Of a stretch of DNA of 64,000 nt, positions 38,487 through 46,820 are shown in pieces; position 1 is the first letter of the stretch; every line of letters starts with the position of its first letter. The notes under the pieces were generated by a model. That model was given only the letters and a program-made list of their open reading frames with translations, did no database searches and was not told the DNA's origin. The stretch is taken from assembly GCA_030681195.1 (NCBI GenBank), contig JAUXXJ010000026.1, positions 62,001 through 126,000 on the forward strand, given 5' to 3'. Both the position numbers and the translations under genes were made by a program. Origin of the DNA: Rhodocyclaceae bacterium. Lineage in GTDB: Bacteria; Pseudomonadota; Gammaproteobacteria; Burkholderiales; Rhodocyclaceae.

Positions 38487-39815
38487 TCAGAACCCGTATT
38501 TCTCGATGAGGCGGTAGATGTGACGTTCGCTGATGCCCAGCACGGTCGCGGTCTTCTGCCGATTGCCACCATGCTTGGCCATCACCTGACGCAGATACTC
38601 GCGCTCGATCTGTTCCAGATTGGGATCTTCGCCGAAGCGCAAGACCACTTCACCGGCCTGGTTGCGCGGTATGAAGGAAAGATGCTCGCCACGGATGGGG
38701 TTGCCGGGGCGCGCCAGAATCACGGCACGCTCAATGGCGTTTCTGAGTTCTCGCACATTCCCTGGCCAGTCGTAGGCCAGCAGCAGTTTGAGCACCTCGG
38801 CGGAAAGGGTGGTTGGTGCATTGCGCGTCAGCAAGGCGAGAAAGTGCCGGGCCAGTGGCTCGATGTCCTCGCGCCGTTCCCGCAAGGGCGGGATGGTGAT
38901 GACAAAACGCGAGAGGCGGAAGTAGAGGTCGCTGCGGAAGTTTCCGGCACGGCTCATGGCCTCGATATCACGATTGGTTGCCGTGACAAAGCGGGCGTCG
39001 GCGCTGAGCGTCTTGTTGCCGCCAAGGCGACGGAAACTGCTGGTTTCGAGCACGCGCAGCAACTTGGCCTGGATGGCAGGCCCGATATCGCCGATTTCAT
39101 CGAGGAAGAGTGTGCTGCCGGCCGCTTCCTCGATCAGACCTTTCTTTTGTCGGTCGGCGTTGGTGAAGGCACCGCGTTCATGGCCAAAGAGCTCCGATTC
39201 AAAAAGGTTTTCCTGCAAGCCACTGCCATCAATGGGGACCAGTTCACGTTGGGCGCGCGGGCTGCGTTCATGAATTGCCTGGGCCACCATTTCCTTGCCG
39301 GTGCCGGATTCGCCAAGGATCAGCACCGTGGTGTCGGTCGGGCCCACGGCATCAATCATTTCCTGCACGTTGCGCATGCCCTGGCTTTCGAACACCATCG
39401 GCCCCGGTCGGTGGGATGCCAGCTGGGTACGATAGAAACGGTTGGAGTCGCGCAGTTCGGCGGTTTCCAGCACCCGTCGCACCGTGAGCTCAAGTTCGTC
39501 GAGATTCACCGGCTTGGTCAGGAAATCGGCAGCGCCCTCACGGATGGCGCTGACCGCATTCGGTATTGAACCGTAACCCGTCAGGACAATCACCGGATAC
39601 TGGTTGCGCAGCTCGCCGAGAATATGAGCGGCATCGCTATCGGGCAACTTGTAGTCGAGGATGATGGCGTTGGGCTCAACTTCGCTGAGGCGCTGCTGCG
39701 CCTCGGCCCAGGAGCCGGCACCGACTGTGGCAAAGCCCATGGATTCGATCTGTCGCCGCAGCAAGCCGTTGAATACGGCATCGTCATCGACAATCAGCAG
39801 GGTTTTCTTCTTCAT
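38487..39815 (-). CDS. Sigma-54-dependent response regulator (NtrC family)
   Basis: 442 aa. Receiver (Asp in AIILDYKLPDSDAAH), AAA+ domain (GESGTGKEMVAQ, GAFTNA, LFLDEIGDIG, DYDWPGNVREL-like AYDWPGNVRELRN) and Fis-type helix-turn-helix (KHGGNRQKTATVLGISERHIYRLIEKYGF). The sigma-54 contact loop reads GAFTNA instead of GAFTGA. The ATG overlaps the stop of the heme-kinase gene (ATGA), marking a cognate pair. It is last in the molybdoenzyme operon and sits next to one of two sigma-54 promoters, so it is the obvious activator of both. Confidence 0.95.
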   Translation of the reverse strand: MKKKTLLIVDDDAVFNGLLRRQIESMGFATVGAGSWAEAQQRLSEVEPNAIILDYKLPDSDAAHILGELRNQYPVIVLTGYGSIPNAVSAIREGAADFLTKPVNLDELELTVRRVLETAELRDSNRFYRTQLASHRPGPMVFESQGMRNVQEMIDAVGPTDTTVLILGESGTGKEMVAQAIHERSPRAQRELVPIDGSGLQENLFESELFGHERGAFTNADRQKKGLIEEAAGSTLFLDEIGDIGPAIQAKLLRVLETSSFRRLGGNKTLSADARFVTATNRDIEAMSRAGNFRSDLYFRLSRFVITIPPLRERREDIEPLARHFLALLTRNAPTTLSAEVLKLLLAYDWPGNVRELRNAIERAVILARPGNPIRGEHLSFIPRNQAGEVVLRFGEDPNLEQIEREYLRQVMAKHGGNRQKTATVLGISERHIYRLIEKYGF

Positions 39816-41680
39816 CCGCCGTTCTCCAGGGTGGTTTCGGCCAGCGGCAGGCGAATACGGAACAGCGTCCCTTTCCCGACCGTGCTGTCAACGCTGATGG
39901 TGCCGCCCATGCGCTCGACAAAGTTTCTGACAATGGTCAGCCCCAGCCCGGTTCCGGCAACGCCATCGGCACGCCGACTGAAGAAGGGATCAAAAATACG
40001 GGCAAGAAGGTCGTCTGGAATGCCTGTGCCGGAATCGGAAATTTCGATCACGGCATGACCTTCGGTCGCAAACAGCCGCGCATCGAGGGTTCCGCCATTC
40101 GCCATGGCGTGGTGGGCATTCTGTATCAGGTTGAGGAAGATCATGCGGATGTCGGCTTCATCGGTCAGCAGGCGCAAAGGCTGTTCGGGCACCTCGAAGC
40201 GCTGGGTGATGCCATGCGTTTGTGCATCGAACTCCAGCAACATCAGGGTATCGGTCAATGCCTCATTGACCACCACCAGTTGCAGGCTGCTGGCGGGTGG
40301 TCGCGAGAGCAACAGCATACGCCGGGTAACCGCAATGCACTTGTCAATTTCCTGGTCGATCAGTTCCATGTACTCGACGATCTGATCCCGGGTAATGTGT
40401 CCGGCGTGTAATTCACGCACCAAGCCCTGGACGCCGAGTCGGACCGAGCCGAGCGGATTGTGGATTTCATGGGCAATGCCGGCCGCCAGCAATCCCAGTT
40501 CCGACAGGCGCTGCTCATGTGATATCTGCGACATCTGGCCCAGATCGCGGATCGACTCGACGATGTAGCGTTCGCTTCCGTGTTCCCCGTCAAATTCAAC
40601 CAGTACAGCGTTAACTTCCGCATGGAATACGCTGCCATCGGGTCGTTTCAGGTAATGACTGGCCTTGAGACTGCCCCCCACCTCTTTCAACTCCACCAGC
40701 GGACAGACCATCAGCGTCGGCACACAAGGCTCAGTGCGACCATAACCGCACTGGTAGCACGCCTGCTGGAGGATGATCTCGGCCGCTTGGCCGACCTGCT
40801 GGCAAAAGGTATGGTTGGCGAGCACGACCTGCTTGTCGGCAACGCGGATCAGGCGTACCCCGTCGGGCAGACCATCCAGCAGCGTTTGCAGAAACGCCTG
40901 CTGCGCTTCGGCCAGCGAGATTTGCGCGGATAGGCGCCGCGCCATGGCGTTAAAACTTTCGGCAGCGCGCCCGATTTCGTCGTTATCCGCCGCTTGCGCG
41001 CGCACCGTCAGATTCCCTGCCGCAAAGGCGCGCGTCGTCGCATCCAGGTCAGCCAGCGGCACGACGACATGGCGACGCAACAAAAGCCAAAGCGTCAGGA
41101 GCGTCAGGGCAATCACTGCCGTGCCCGCTAGCATCAGCAGGATGGCACTGTGCGTCGCGCTTTTGCGGATCGGCGCGGCGTCATAATCGATCACCAGCAC
41201 GCCGTTGATCGGTTTGCTGGCGACCGGGCCATGACAGGGTGTGCAGGCCTCACGGTTGGGTACCGGATTGATTGAGCGCAATACCTCCCTGCCATCGGAT
41301 GACTCGAAGCGGGTGATGGGCTTCCCAAGGCTGGTTGCCTGTGCAATCTCTGGCAGCAGGCGCCCCAGTTTTTCTGAATCGGAAGCGAAACGCACTTCAC
41401 CGGCGGGTGCAAGAATCAGGACATCGCGAATGCCGCTCATGCCGCCAAGCGTTGCCACGATGTCACGCAAGCCATCCACATCGCGCTTGAGCATGGCATT
41501 TTCCCAAGTGACTTGCAGCATGCGATTGAGCTGCATCGAAACCGCGGCCCGCTCATGGATCAGTTGATCCCGGTACAGCCCGAGGAGCAGCAAACCCAAT
41601 ACCAGTGAAGCGCCGCCCGCTACTAGCAGTACCCCCCGCAGGAGGCGATGACTCAGGTAGTGAACGCGGTGGACTTGCAT
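39812..41680 (-). CDS. Sensor histidine kinase with periplasmic CxxCH heme motif
   Basis: 622 aa. Membrane segment (about 16-35); periplasmic domain with ACTPCHG (C146, C149, H150), a c-type heme-binding motif; second membrane segment (about 178-198); HAMP; a PAS-type domain with a Cys cluster (ACYQCGYGRTEPC, then MVC); HisKA (GIAHEIHNPLGSVRLG); HATPase (DSGTGIPDDLLARIFDPFFS, GTGLGLTIVRNF). It should sense periplasmic redox state or a heme ligand and drive the sigma-54 regulator encoded next. ATG at 41680 follows GGAGG; an upstream frame to 41815 is rejected. Confidence 0.93.
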   Translation of the reverse strand: MQVHRVHYLSHRLLRGVLLVAGGASLVLGLLLLGLYRDQLIHERAAVSMQLNRMLQVTWENAMLKRDVDGLRDIVATLGGMSGIRDVLILAPAGEVRFASDSEKLGRLLPEIAQATSLGKPITRFESSDGREVLRSINPVPNREACTPCHGPVASKPINGVLVIDYDAAPIRKSATHSAILLMLAGTAVIALTLLTLWLLLRRHVVVPLADLDATTRAFAAGNLTVRAQAADNDEIGRAAESFNAMARRLSAQISLAEAQQAFLQTLLDGLPDGVRLIRVADKQVVLANHTFCQQVGQAAEIILQQACYQCGYGRTEPCVPTLMVCPLVELKEVGGSLKASHYLKRPDGSVFHAEVNAVLVEFDGEHGSERYIVESIRDLGQMSQISHEQRLSELGLLAAGIAHEIHNPLGSVRLGVQGLVRELHAGHITRDQIVEYMELIDQEIDKCIAVTRRMLLLSRPPASSLQLVVVNEALTDTLMLLEFDAQTHGITQRFEVPEQPLRLLTDEADIRMIFLNLIQNAHHAMANGGTLDARLFATEGHAVIEISDSGTGIPDDLLARIFDPFFSRRADGVAGTGLGLTIVRNFVERMGGTISVDSTVGKGTLFRIRLPLAETTLENGG

Positions 41681-41708
41681 TCGGGGCCAACCTCCAGGGT
41701 GACGGGGT

Positions 41709-41990
41709 TCAGAAACCCAGGGCCTCGACCGTTGCCACAAGATCGGCGAAGCTGGCCGCCTCGAGCCTGGTTGCCAGTGCCTCCTTGGCATCCTGATCCA
41801 GGCGCGAATCATCAAATTCGGAAAAGCGAACTTCGTCCGGCAAGTCGCGAATGTCTTCCGGCGACATGAAACCGATACCGCAGAGTTGAATCAGGCAGGC
41901 GCGCTCGGCATCGTTCAGCGTCAGTCCGTGGAATCTGAGGATTTCCAGATAGCGCTCGGCAGTGCGGTTAACCCTGCCACTGATTTCCAT
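41709..41990 (-). CDS. 93-aa hypothetical protein in the molybdoenzyme operon
   Basis: Begins MEISGRVNRTAERYLEILRF and ends ASFADLVATVEALGF; soluble, acidic and mostly helical, with no signal peptide and two Cys (ACLIQLCG). I do not recognise a family. The start at 41990 is chosen because the upstream frame looks non-coding; GAGGG lies 13 nt before. It sits between a cytochrome gene and the sensor kinase, co-oriented with both, so it may be an accessory or signalling partner, but that is only positional. Confidence 0.6.
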   Translation of the reverse strand: MEISGRVNRTAERYLEILRFHGLTLNDAERACLIQLCGIGFMSPEDIRDLPDEVRFSEFDDSRLDQDAKEALATRLEAASFADLVATVEALGF

Positions 41991-42172
41991 CGTGTTGGTC
42001 TCGCCCTCGGTAAGCAGGGCCAGCGGCGGACCAAAGAACAGTTGCGTTTTCCGATTCACTTTATATACCCGTGATCCTGGCTGTGTCGGTAAATCAATCA
42101 GCGTAGGTGCCGTCCGGTTACCTCTGACAAGATAGCACCATCCCATGGTCGGATGCGCCTACAGGTGCTTGC

Positions 42173-42937
42173 TCAGTGGCGACCTGCACCATGTTGCCGA
42201 CGCTCGTGATCGGCCGTTTTGATTCCCTTCGGTAGTGCCGGGGCAGGTTCCGGTTGATGATCGGCAATACCGCGATTACGCTCGCCATGCTGGACATTGT
42301 GAGGATTGTGGCACTCGGTGCAGACGAACCAGCGCTTTGTGCCGGTGCTGGCCCATTCGCCGATCCGCTTGCCGTGGATGCCGTCACGCCAGTCGCGATA
42401 GACCTCGCCGTGGCACTTTCCGCACATGATCTGCGGCTGGTCGAAACTGACCGGATTGTCGCGATGGTCGATCAGCTTGTTGCGCTCCTTGGGATGATGG
42501 CAGTCGAGGCACCAGATGGCACCGCGTCCGTGCGGCAGCTTGGTTGCATCCAGGGCGATGGCCTCATGCATCAGCGCTAATTGGCGTGGATTCTTATTCA
42601 CCGGGAAGCCACTGGGCAGAACACCGGTGTGGCAGGTTTCGCCGCACAACGGCAGCAGGCCGACCTTGTCCGAGCGCGGCTTGACCACGGCTTTGCCGCG
42701 GTTGTAGTCGGCATCGGCAATCGGCATGTCGCCCATTGGCACCGTACCATCGAAGGGATCACCCCACCACAGCACGGCGCCAGTCTTTGGTGAGCACTTC
42801 ACGTTCGGCAGATTCTCCCCGATCATGCGCTGCTTGACTTCGGACGCGCCCTTGCGGCTTTCGAAGCACTTGCTGGGTTCGGCCCAGACACTGGAGGCAC
42901 TGACGCAGCACAAAAGAAGGAAGGCGGTTGTTTTCAT
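42173..42937 (-). CDS. Periplasmic multiheme c-type cytochrome (three CxxCH plus one CxxxCH)
   Basis: 254 aa with a signal peptide (AFLLLCCVSASSVWAEP). Heme motifs: CLDCH, CGKCH and CTECH are canonical; an earlier CGETCH has three residues between the cysteines (CX3CH). It is probably a tetraheme periplasmic electron carrier of the molybdoenzyme complex. It starts 9 nt after the NrfD gene and is co-transcribed. The C-terminal tail is His/Arg-rich (RRQHGAGRH). CX3CH is a rare but documented attachment motif; if it is not hemylated, the protein is triheme. Confidence 0.85.
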   Translation of the reverse strand: MKTTAFLLLCCVSASSVWAEPSKCFESRKGASEVKQRMIGENLPNVKCSPKTGAVLWWGDPFDGTVPMGDMPIADADYNRGKAVVKPRSDKVGLLPLCGETCHTGVLPSGFPVNKNPRQLALMHEAIALDATKLPHGRGAIWCLDCHHPKERNKLIDHRDNPVSFDQPQIMCGKCHGEVYRDWRDGIHGKRIGEWASTGTKRWFVCTECHNPHNVQHGERNRGIADHQPEPAPALPKGIKTADHERRQHGAGRH

Positions 42938-42946
42938 GGCGATTCC

Positions 42947-44215
42947 TTACACTGACTCTGGGGCGGTTACTACGCCGGCGCTTGCCGATGTCGCCATTTC
43001 CGGGGTTGTAGCGACATATCGGATATCACCCAACAGAATACCGATCGCACCTTTTAGCAATACCGTGAGAATAAAAAACCCCACCGCCCAGTTCCCCAAG
43101 GTGACCAAAATCTCCAGGGTGGTAGGAAAATACTGAGTGAACTCGCCAATCGGCGTCGGAATGAAGCCGGGCACCAGCAGGCCCATGCCCTTCTCAACCC
43201 AGATGCCGCTGAAGGCCAGCACGCAAGCGAGCGCAAGCAGTCGATAGTTTTTCCGCCAATGCGGCGTCAGCAGGATCACGAAGGCCACAATATTGGCTGC
43301 CACGGAGCCCCAGAACCAGGGCACCAGATCAGTGAAGCCGTGCTTGCCGAACATCAGGTAGTAAAGGCCATGCGCATGCTCGGTATTGGCGTACAGCGAC
43401 GTCACTACCTCGGAGAGGGTCAGGAACAGGGCGAGGCCAAGGCAATAGGTGACGATAGTCGCCAACAGGTCGATGGCGGCGTTATCAATCCACAGCCGGG
43501 TGCGCGTACGCACGATCAGGAAGATCAGGATGATCAGCGCCGGCCCTGCCGAAAATGCCGTCGAAATGAAGCGGATCGGCATCATGCTGTGGTGCCACAT
43601 CGGACGCGCTGGCAGCGTGTTGAGCAGGAATGCCGTCACGGTATGGATGCTCAGCGCCCAGACGATGGAGACATAGATCAACGGCAGGTAGAACTTGTTG
43701 TTCAAAGGCTCGCCGGTGTATTTCTTGTACAGGTAATAGAACCCGCCGACGAAGTTGAGGATCAAGTAGCCGAGCAGTACCAGCGTGTCCCAGGCCAGCA
43801 TCGAGTGGGGAATGTTGTAGATGCCGATGATGGGCAGCATGTGCCAGAGACGATCGGGCCGACCCATGTGCGACACGATGAACAACATGCACATCACCAC
43901 CGCCGCAATCGCCAGCATTTCGCCGAGTACCGCGACCTTGTGCAGTGCCTGGTGGTGATAGACGTAGGCGGGGAAGACGATGGTCACTGCGGCGGCCGCA
44001 ACGCCGACCAGGAAAACGAAGTTGGCCAGGTACAGACCATCATGCACTTGGTCCGTCAGGCCGGTGTAGCGCAAACCATCGGTGGCGTGCAGGAAGGTGC
44101 CGTACAACAAGCCCAGGATGAGTAGGCAGAGGAAGGCGATCCAGGCATAGAAGACCGGGCTGCCTTTCACGACGTAGGTTACGTAATCGACGGCGAATTT
44201 CTTCAGCTTGTCCAT
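42947..44215 (-). CDS. NrfD/HybB-type integral membrane subunit
   Basis: 422 aa with about ten hydrophobic segments and the NrfD/PsrC/DsrP family pattern (LANFVFLVGVAAAAVTIVFPAYVYHH, GWVEKG-like GIWVEKGMGLLVPGFIP). Such subunits exchange electrons with quinone and pass them to a partner ferredoxin subunit. It lies 11 nt after the second ferredoxin-type gene. It likely anchors the complex and links the quinone pool to the periplasmic redox proteins. Confidence 0.92.
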   Translation of the reverse strand: MDKLKKFAVDYVTYVVKGSPVFYAWIAFLCLLILGLLYGTFLHATDGLRYTGLTDQVHDGLYLANFVFLVGVAAAAVTIVFPAYVYHHQALHKVAVLGEMLAIAAVVMCMLFIVSHMGRPDRLWHMLPIIGIYNIPHSMLAWDTLVLLGYLILNFVGGFYYLYKKYTGEPLNNKFYLPLIYVSIVWALSIHTVTAFLLNTLPARPMWHHSMMPIRFISTAFSAGPALIILIFLIVRTRTRLWIDNAAIDLLATIVTYCLGLALFLTLSEVVTSLYANTEHAHGLYYLMFGKHGFTDLVPWFWGSVAANIVAFVILLTPHWRKNYRLLALACVLAFSGIWVEKGMGLLVPGFIPTPIGEFTQYFPTTLEILVTLGNWAVGFFILTVLLKGAIGILLGDIRYVATTPEMATSASAGVVTAPESV

Positions 44216-44226
44216 GATGTCGTGTC

Positions 44227-45297
44227 TCAGTCCATGAAATAGAAGAACTTCGGGAAGGTGTTCTGCTCCACCTTCAGGCGAAACACATGCTTGCGCGCGA
44301 TGATTCGGCTGACTTCACTGTTGGGATCGAGCAGGTTGCCGAACTTGCGGGCACCCACCGGGCATGCCTCGACGCAGGCCGGGTAGCGACCCTTGCGGGT
44401 ACGCTGGATACAGAAGGTACATTTCTCCACCACGCCCTTCATGCGCGGTCGATTCCCAAGATAATGCGTCACCGGGTTCATCGCTTCCTTGGGCAGATTC
44501 GGGTCGCTCCAGTTGAAGCGGCGCGCCCAGTACGGGCAGGCCGACATGCACATACGGCAACCGATGCACCAGTTGTAGTCGATGACGACGGGGCCATCCG
44601 CTTCGCGGTAGGTGGTACGCACCGGGCAGACCTTGACGCAGGGCGGCTTTTCGCACTGCATGCAGGCAATTGGCATATAGACAGAATCCTTCTCCGGCAC
44701 GGCCTTGGGCTGATAGTAGTGCTCGCCCTCCATGACCACGCCTGCCGGGGAGTAGGCATTACCGCCGACTTGTATGCCCAGTCCCTCGGGGTAGCCCTGG
44801 TTCATCTTTTCCTGGCTGAATTCACCCTTCTCCATCTTGAGGACGCGAATCCACTCGATCTCCTGATCCTTCCCCCGCGACGTGTTGTTCTCTTCCACGC
44901 AGGCTTTCGCACAGCGCCGGCAGCCGATGCACTTCTTGATGTTCAGGGCATAGCCCATCAGCACGCCTTCCTGAGGCGGCGTGCCATCAACGGTCACGGC
45001 TTTGCCATACTCGCGGGTATAGCGGCGTTCGAGGCGCGCCCGCGCCCGCGCCTTTTCCTCGTCCGACATCAACCGGTAGTTGCCCTGGAACCATTCGGCC
45101 CACGCCGTGTTCGCTTGCGCATCGTCCGACATGGTCATCAGCGCTGCCGTACCGAGCAAGGAGTTGAGGCTCAACATGCTGGTACTCTTCAGGAAATTGC
45201 GACGGGAACTGATGTTCTCGGCCGCTGCCGCTCCCGGTGCCTGTCCTGCGCAGGTACACCCTCCCTCCGGATTGCAAATCTTTTCTTTGTTTGTCAC
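44227..45297 (-). CDS. Tat-exported four-cluster ferredoxin subunit (DsrO/HybA-like)
   Basis: 356 aa. A Cys-containing N-terminal extension (CNPEGGCTC) precedes a Tat signal (SSRRNFLKST). Four [4Fe-4S] motifs follow: CIGCRRCAKAC, CMQCEKPPCVKVC, CIGCRMCMSAC and CTFC with CVEAC. It is the electron-transfer partner of the NrfD protein. The start is GTG at 45297 with GGAG 8 nt upstream; a longer frame to 45330 is less likely. Two separate ferredoxin subunits in one operon is unusual for a DmsABC-type system. Confidence 0.92.
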   Translation of the reverse strand: MTNKEKICNPEGGCTCAGQAPGAAAAENISSRRNFLKSTSMLSLNSLLGTAALMTMSDDAQANTAWAEWFQGNYRLMSDEEKARARARLERRYTREYGKAVTVDGTPPQEGVLMGYALNIKKCIGCRRCAKACVEENNTSRGKDQEIEWIRVLKMEKGEFSQEKMNQGYPEGLGIQVGGNAYSPAGVVMEGEHYYQPKAVPEKDSVYMPIACMQCEKPPCVKVCPVRTTYREADGPVVIDYNWCIGCRMCMSACPYWARRFNWSDPNLPKEAMNPVTHYLGNRPRMKGVVEKCTFCIQRTRKGRYPACVEACPVGARKFGNLLDPNSEVSRIIARKHVFRLKVEQNTFPKFFYFMD

Positions 45298-45371
45298 GTG
45301 TTTTCTCCGTACCTGACCGGGAGCGGCCATGTGGATCTTTTAGATGATTGGAACAGTTTCATCGGTCTTCG

Positions 45372-46148
45372 TTACCAACTGGGACCACCGATGCCCGGCA
45401 TGAAATGGATCGGCGTCGGCTGCACTTCCCCCGACGCTTGTGGGCGCAGGATGGCATTGACCTCATCCTCGCTCGGTCGCAGCTCGCCCAGATGCTGTGC
45501 GATCAGGTCGCGTAACTGCTCGCACCAGACATCGGTCAGCAGCGCCAATGCGCCATAGAACGCGGTATTGCAGCGCTGTGCCACACGACTTGAAAAATCC
45601 GGCAACCAGCGCAGCAGATGGTGATCAAGCAGCATGGCGAGCGAGCGCCATTCGTTGCGGGTAGCGACGACGTTGTGATTCGCCATCCCGTCGGCAAGCA
45701 TCGCCAACCGTCTGGACAGAAATTCAAGTTGATACACCAGATGGTCGTCGGGGCGCTGTCGCCAATCCGGCACCGTTAGCCCTTCGGCGGCATACAGCTT
45801 GCGCATGTCGAACATCGCCTCCTGGCAGAGCAGATGCTCGTCGGAAACCCAGAAGGATTCGAACGGCGAGACATCCAGGGAGCCGGTCAGATAGATGGCC
45901 GCATAGTCGGCCGCCAGGTTGTCCGTGAATGTTGCATCCGGCATCTCTGGCAGGATCGACACGGCGTCTTGCATCACCTCGAAAACAGTTTGTTGCTTTT
46001 CGCCACCGGGGAGCATGCCGAGGTTGCCGGGAAAACCGATAGCCTTGAGGCCAGCCAACACGGTCGGGGTCAGCTCACGTGCATGCAAGAGTGCCAGCGT
46101 GGCGGCATCATCAGACCACGCCAGGACGGTATCCCTGCTGATCATCAT
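45372..46148 (-). CDS. TorD/DmsD-family molybdoenzyme chaperone
   Basis: 258 aa, helical, cytosolic. The family pattern is visible in LAADYAAIYLTGSLDVSPFESFWVSDEHLLCQEAMFDMRKLYAAEGL and the later DHLVYQLEFLSRRLAML. Such proteins bind the Tat signal of the catalytic subunit and help cofactor insertion. The ATG overlaps the stop of the DmsB-like gene (ATGA). It lies between the two ferredoxin genes. Confidence 0.9.
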   Translation of the reverse strand: MMISRDTVLAWSDDAATLALLHARELTPTVLAGLKAIGFPGNLGMLPGGEKQQTVFEVMQDAVSILPEMPDATFTDNLAADYAAIYLTGSLDVSPFESFWVSDEHLLCQEAMFDMRKLYAAEGLTVPDWRQRPDDHLVYQLEFLSRRLAMLADGMANHNVVATRNEWRSLAMLLDHHLLRWLPDFSSRVAQRCNTAFYGALALLTDVWCEQLRDLIAQHLGELRPSEDEVNAILRPQASGEVQPTPIHFMPGIGGPSW

Positions 46149-46810
46149 TTGACCTTGCCCTTGCTGTGCGGAACAAAGGCAATCGATGGCTTGGTCAGCT
46201 CGGGATTGGCCATATTCTTCACCTGCCGCACTGTTTCGTCATGTGGACCTACCGCCGTGGTCTTGTGCTTGCCTTCCCACAGCTTGTCGATCGGCCCGAT
46301 GTCGAGGACGCGCATCATGCAGGCCATCACGCAATACGGCTTGCGGCCGGCATCGATCTCATCGACGCACAGGTTGCACTTCTGGATGATCTGCTCTTTC
46401 GGATTCCACTGTGGCGCGCCGTAGGGACAGGCGGCTTCGCAACGGCGACAACCGATGCACAGCGTCGAGTCGATATCGACGATGCCGTCCTTGGCGCGCT
46501 TCCAGATCGCGCCGGTTGGGCAGGTGGGCAGGCAGGCTGGTTCGGCGCAGTGATTGCAGGACATGTTCACCTTGTAGGCAAACACCTCCGGATAGGTTCC
46601 TCCTTCGATGTACATCACGCGACGGAAGCGCGGGCCCGGCGGCAGACCGTTTTTGTCCTTGCAGGCGATCTCGCAGGCGCGGCAACCGATGCAATCGACG
46701 TTGTGATGCACGAAGCCGAACTGCATGGCCGGCTTGACCGGTTCGTAGGATTGGGCCACCTTGCGTTCCAGGGCGACCTTGACTTTCTTCATATCGAGCT
46801 TGTTGGTCAT
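46145..46810 (-). CDS. DmsB-like four-cluster ferredoxin subunit
   Basis: 221 aa. Four [4Fe-4S] motifs: CIGCRACEIAC, CNHCAEPACLPTC, CIGCRRCEAAC and CNLC with CVMAC. No signal peptide is seen, so it would be exported as a complex with the Tat-carrying catalytic subunit, as in DmsAB. ATG at 46810 follows AAGGAG; it starts 10 nt after the catalytic gene. It passes electrons between the molybdenum subunit and the membrane or cytochrome partners. Confidence 0.94.
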   Translation of the reverse strand: MTNKLDMKKVKVALERKVAQSYEPVKPAMQFGFVHHNVDCIGCRACEIACKDKNGLPPGPRFRRVMYIEGGTYPEVFAYKVNMSCNHCAEPACLPTCPTGAIWKRAKDGIVDIDSTLCIGCRRCEAACPYGAPQWNPKEQIIQKCNLCVDEIDAGRKPYCVMACMMRVLDIGPIDKLWEGKHKTTAVGPHDETVRQVKNMANPELTKPSIAFVPHSKGKVK

Positions 46811-46820
46811 CGTCGGCTCC

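Noticed and set aside
38990..39010. GTCGGCGCTGAGCGTC in the sigma-54 regulator gene
   Set aside because: Only the first ten bases match the repeat.
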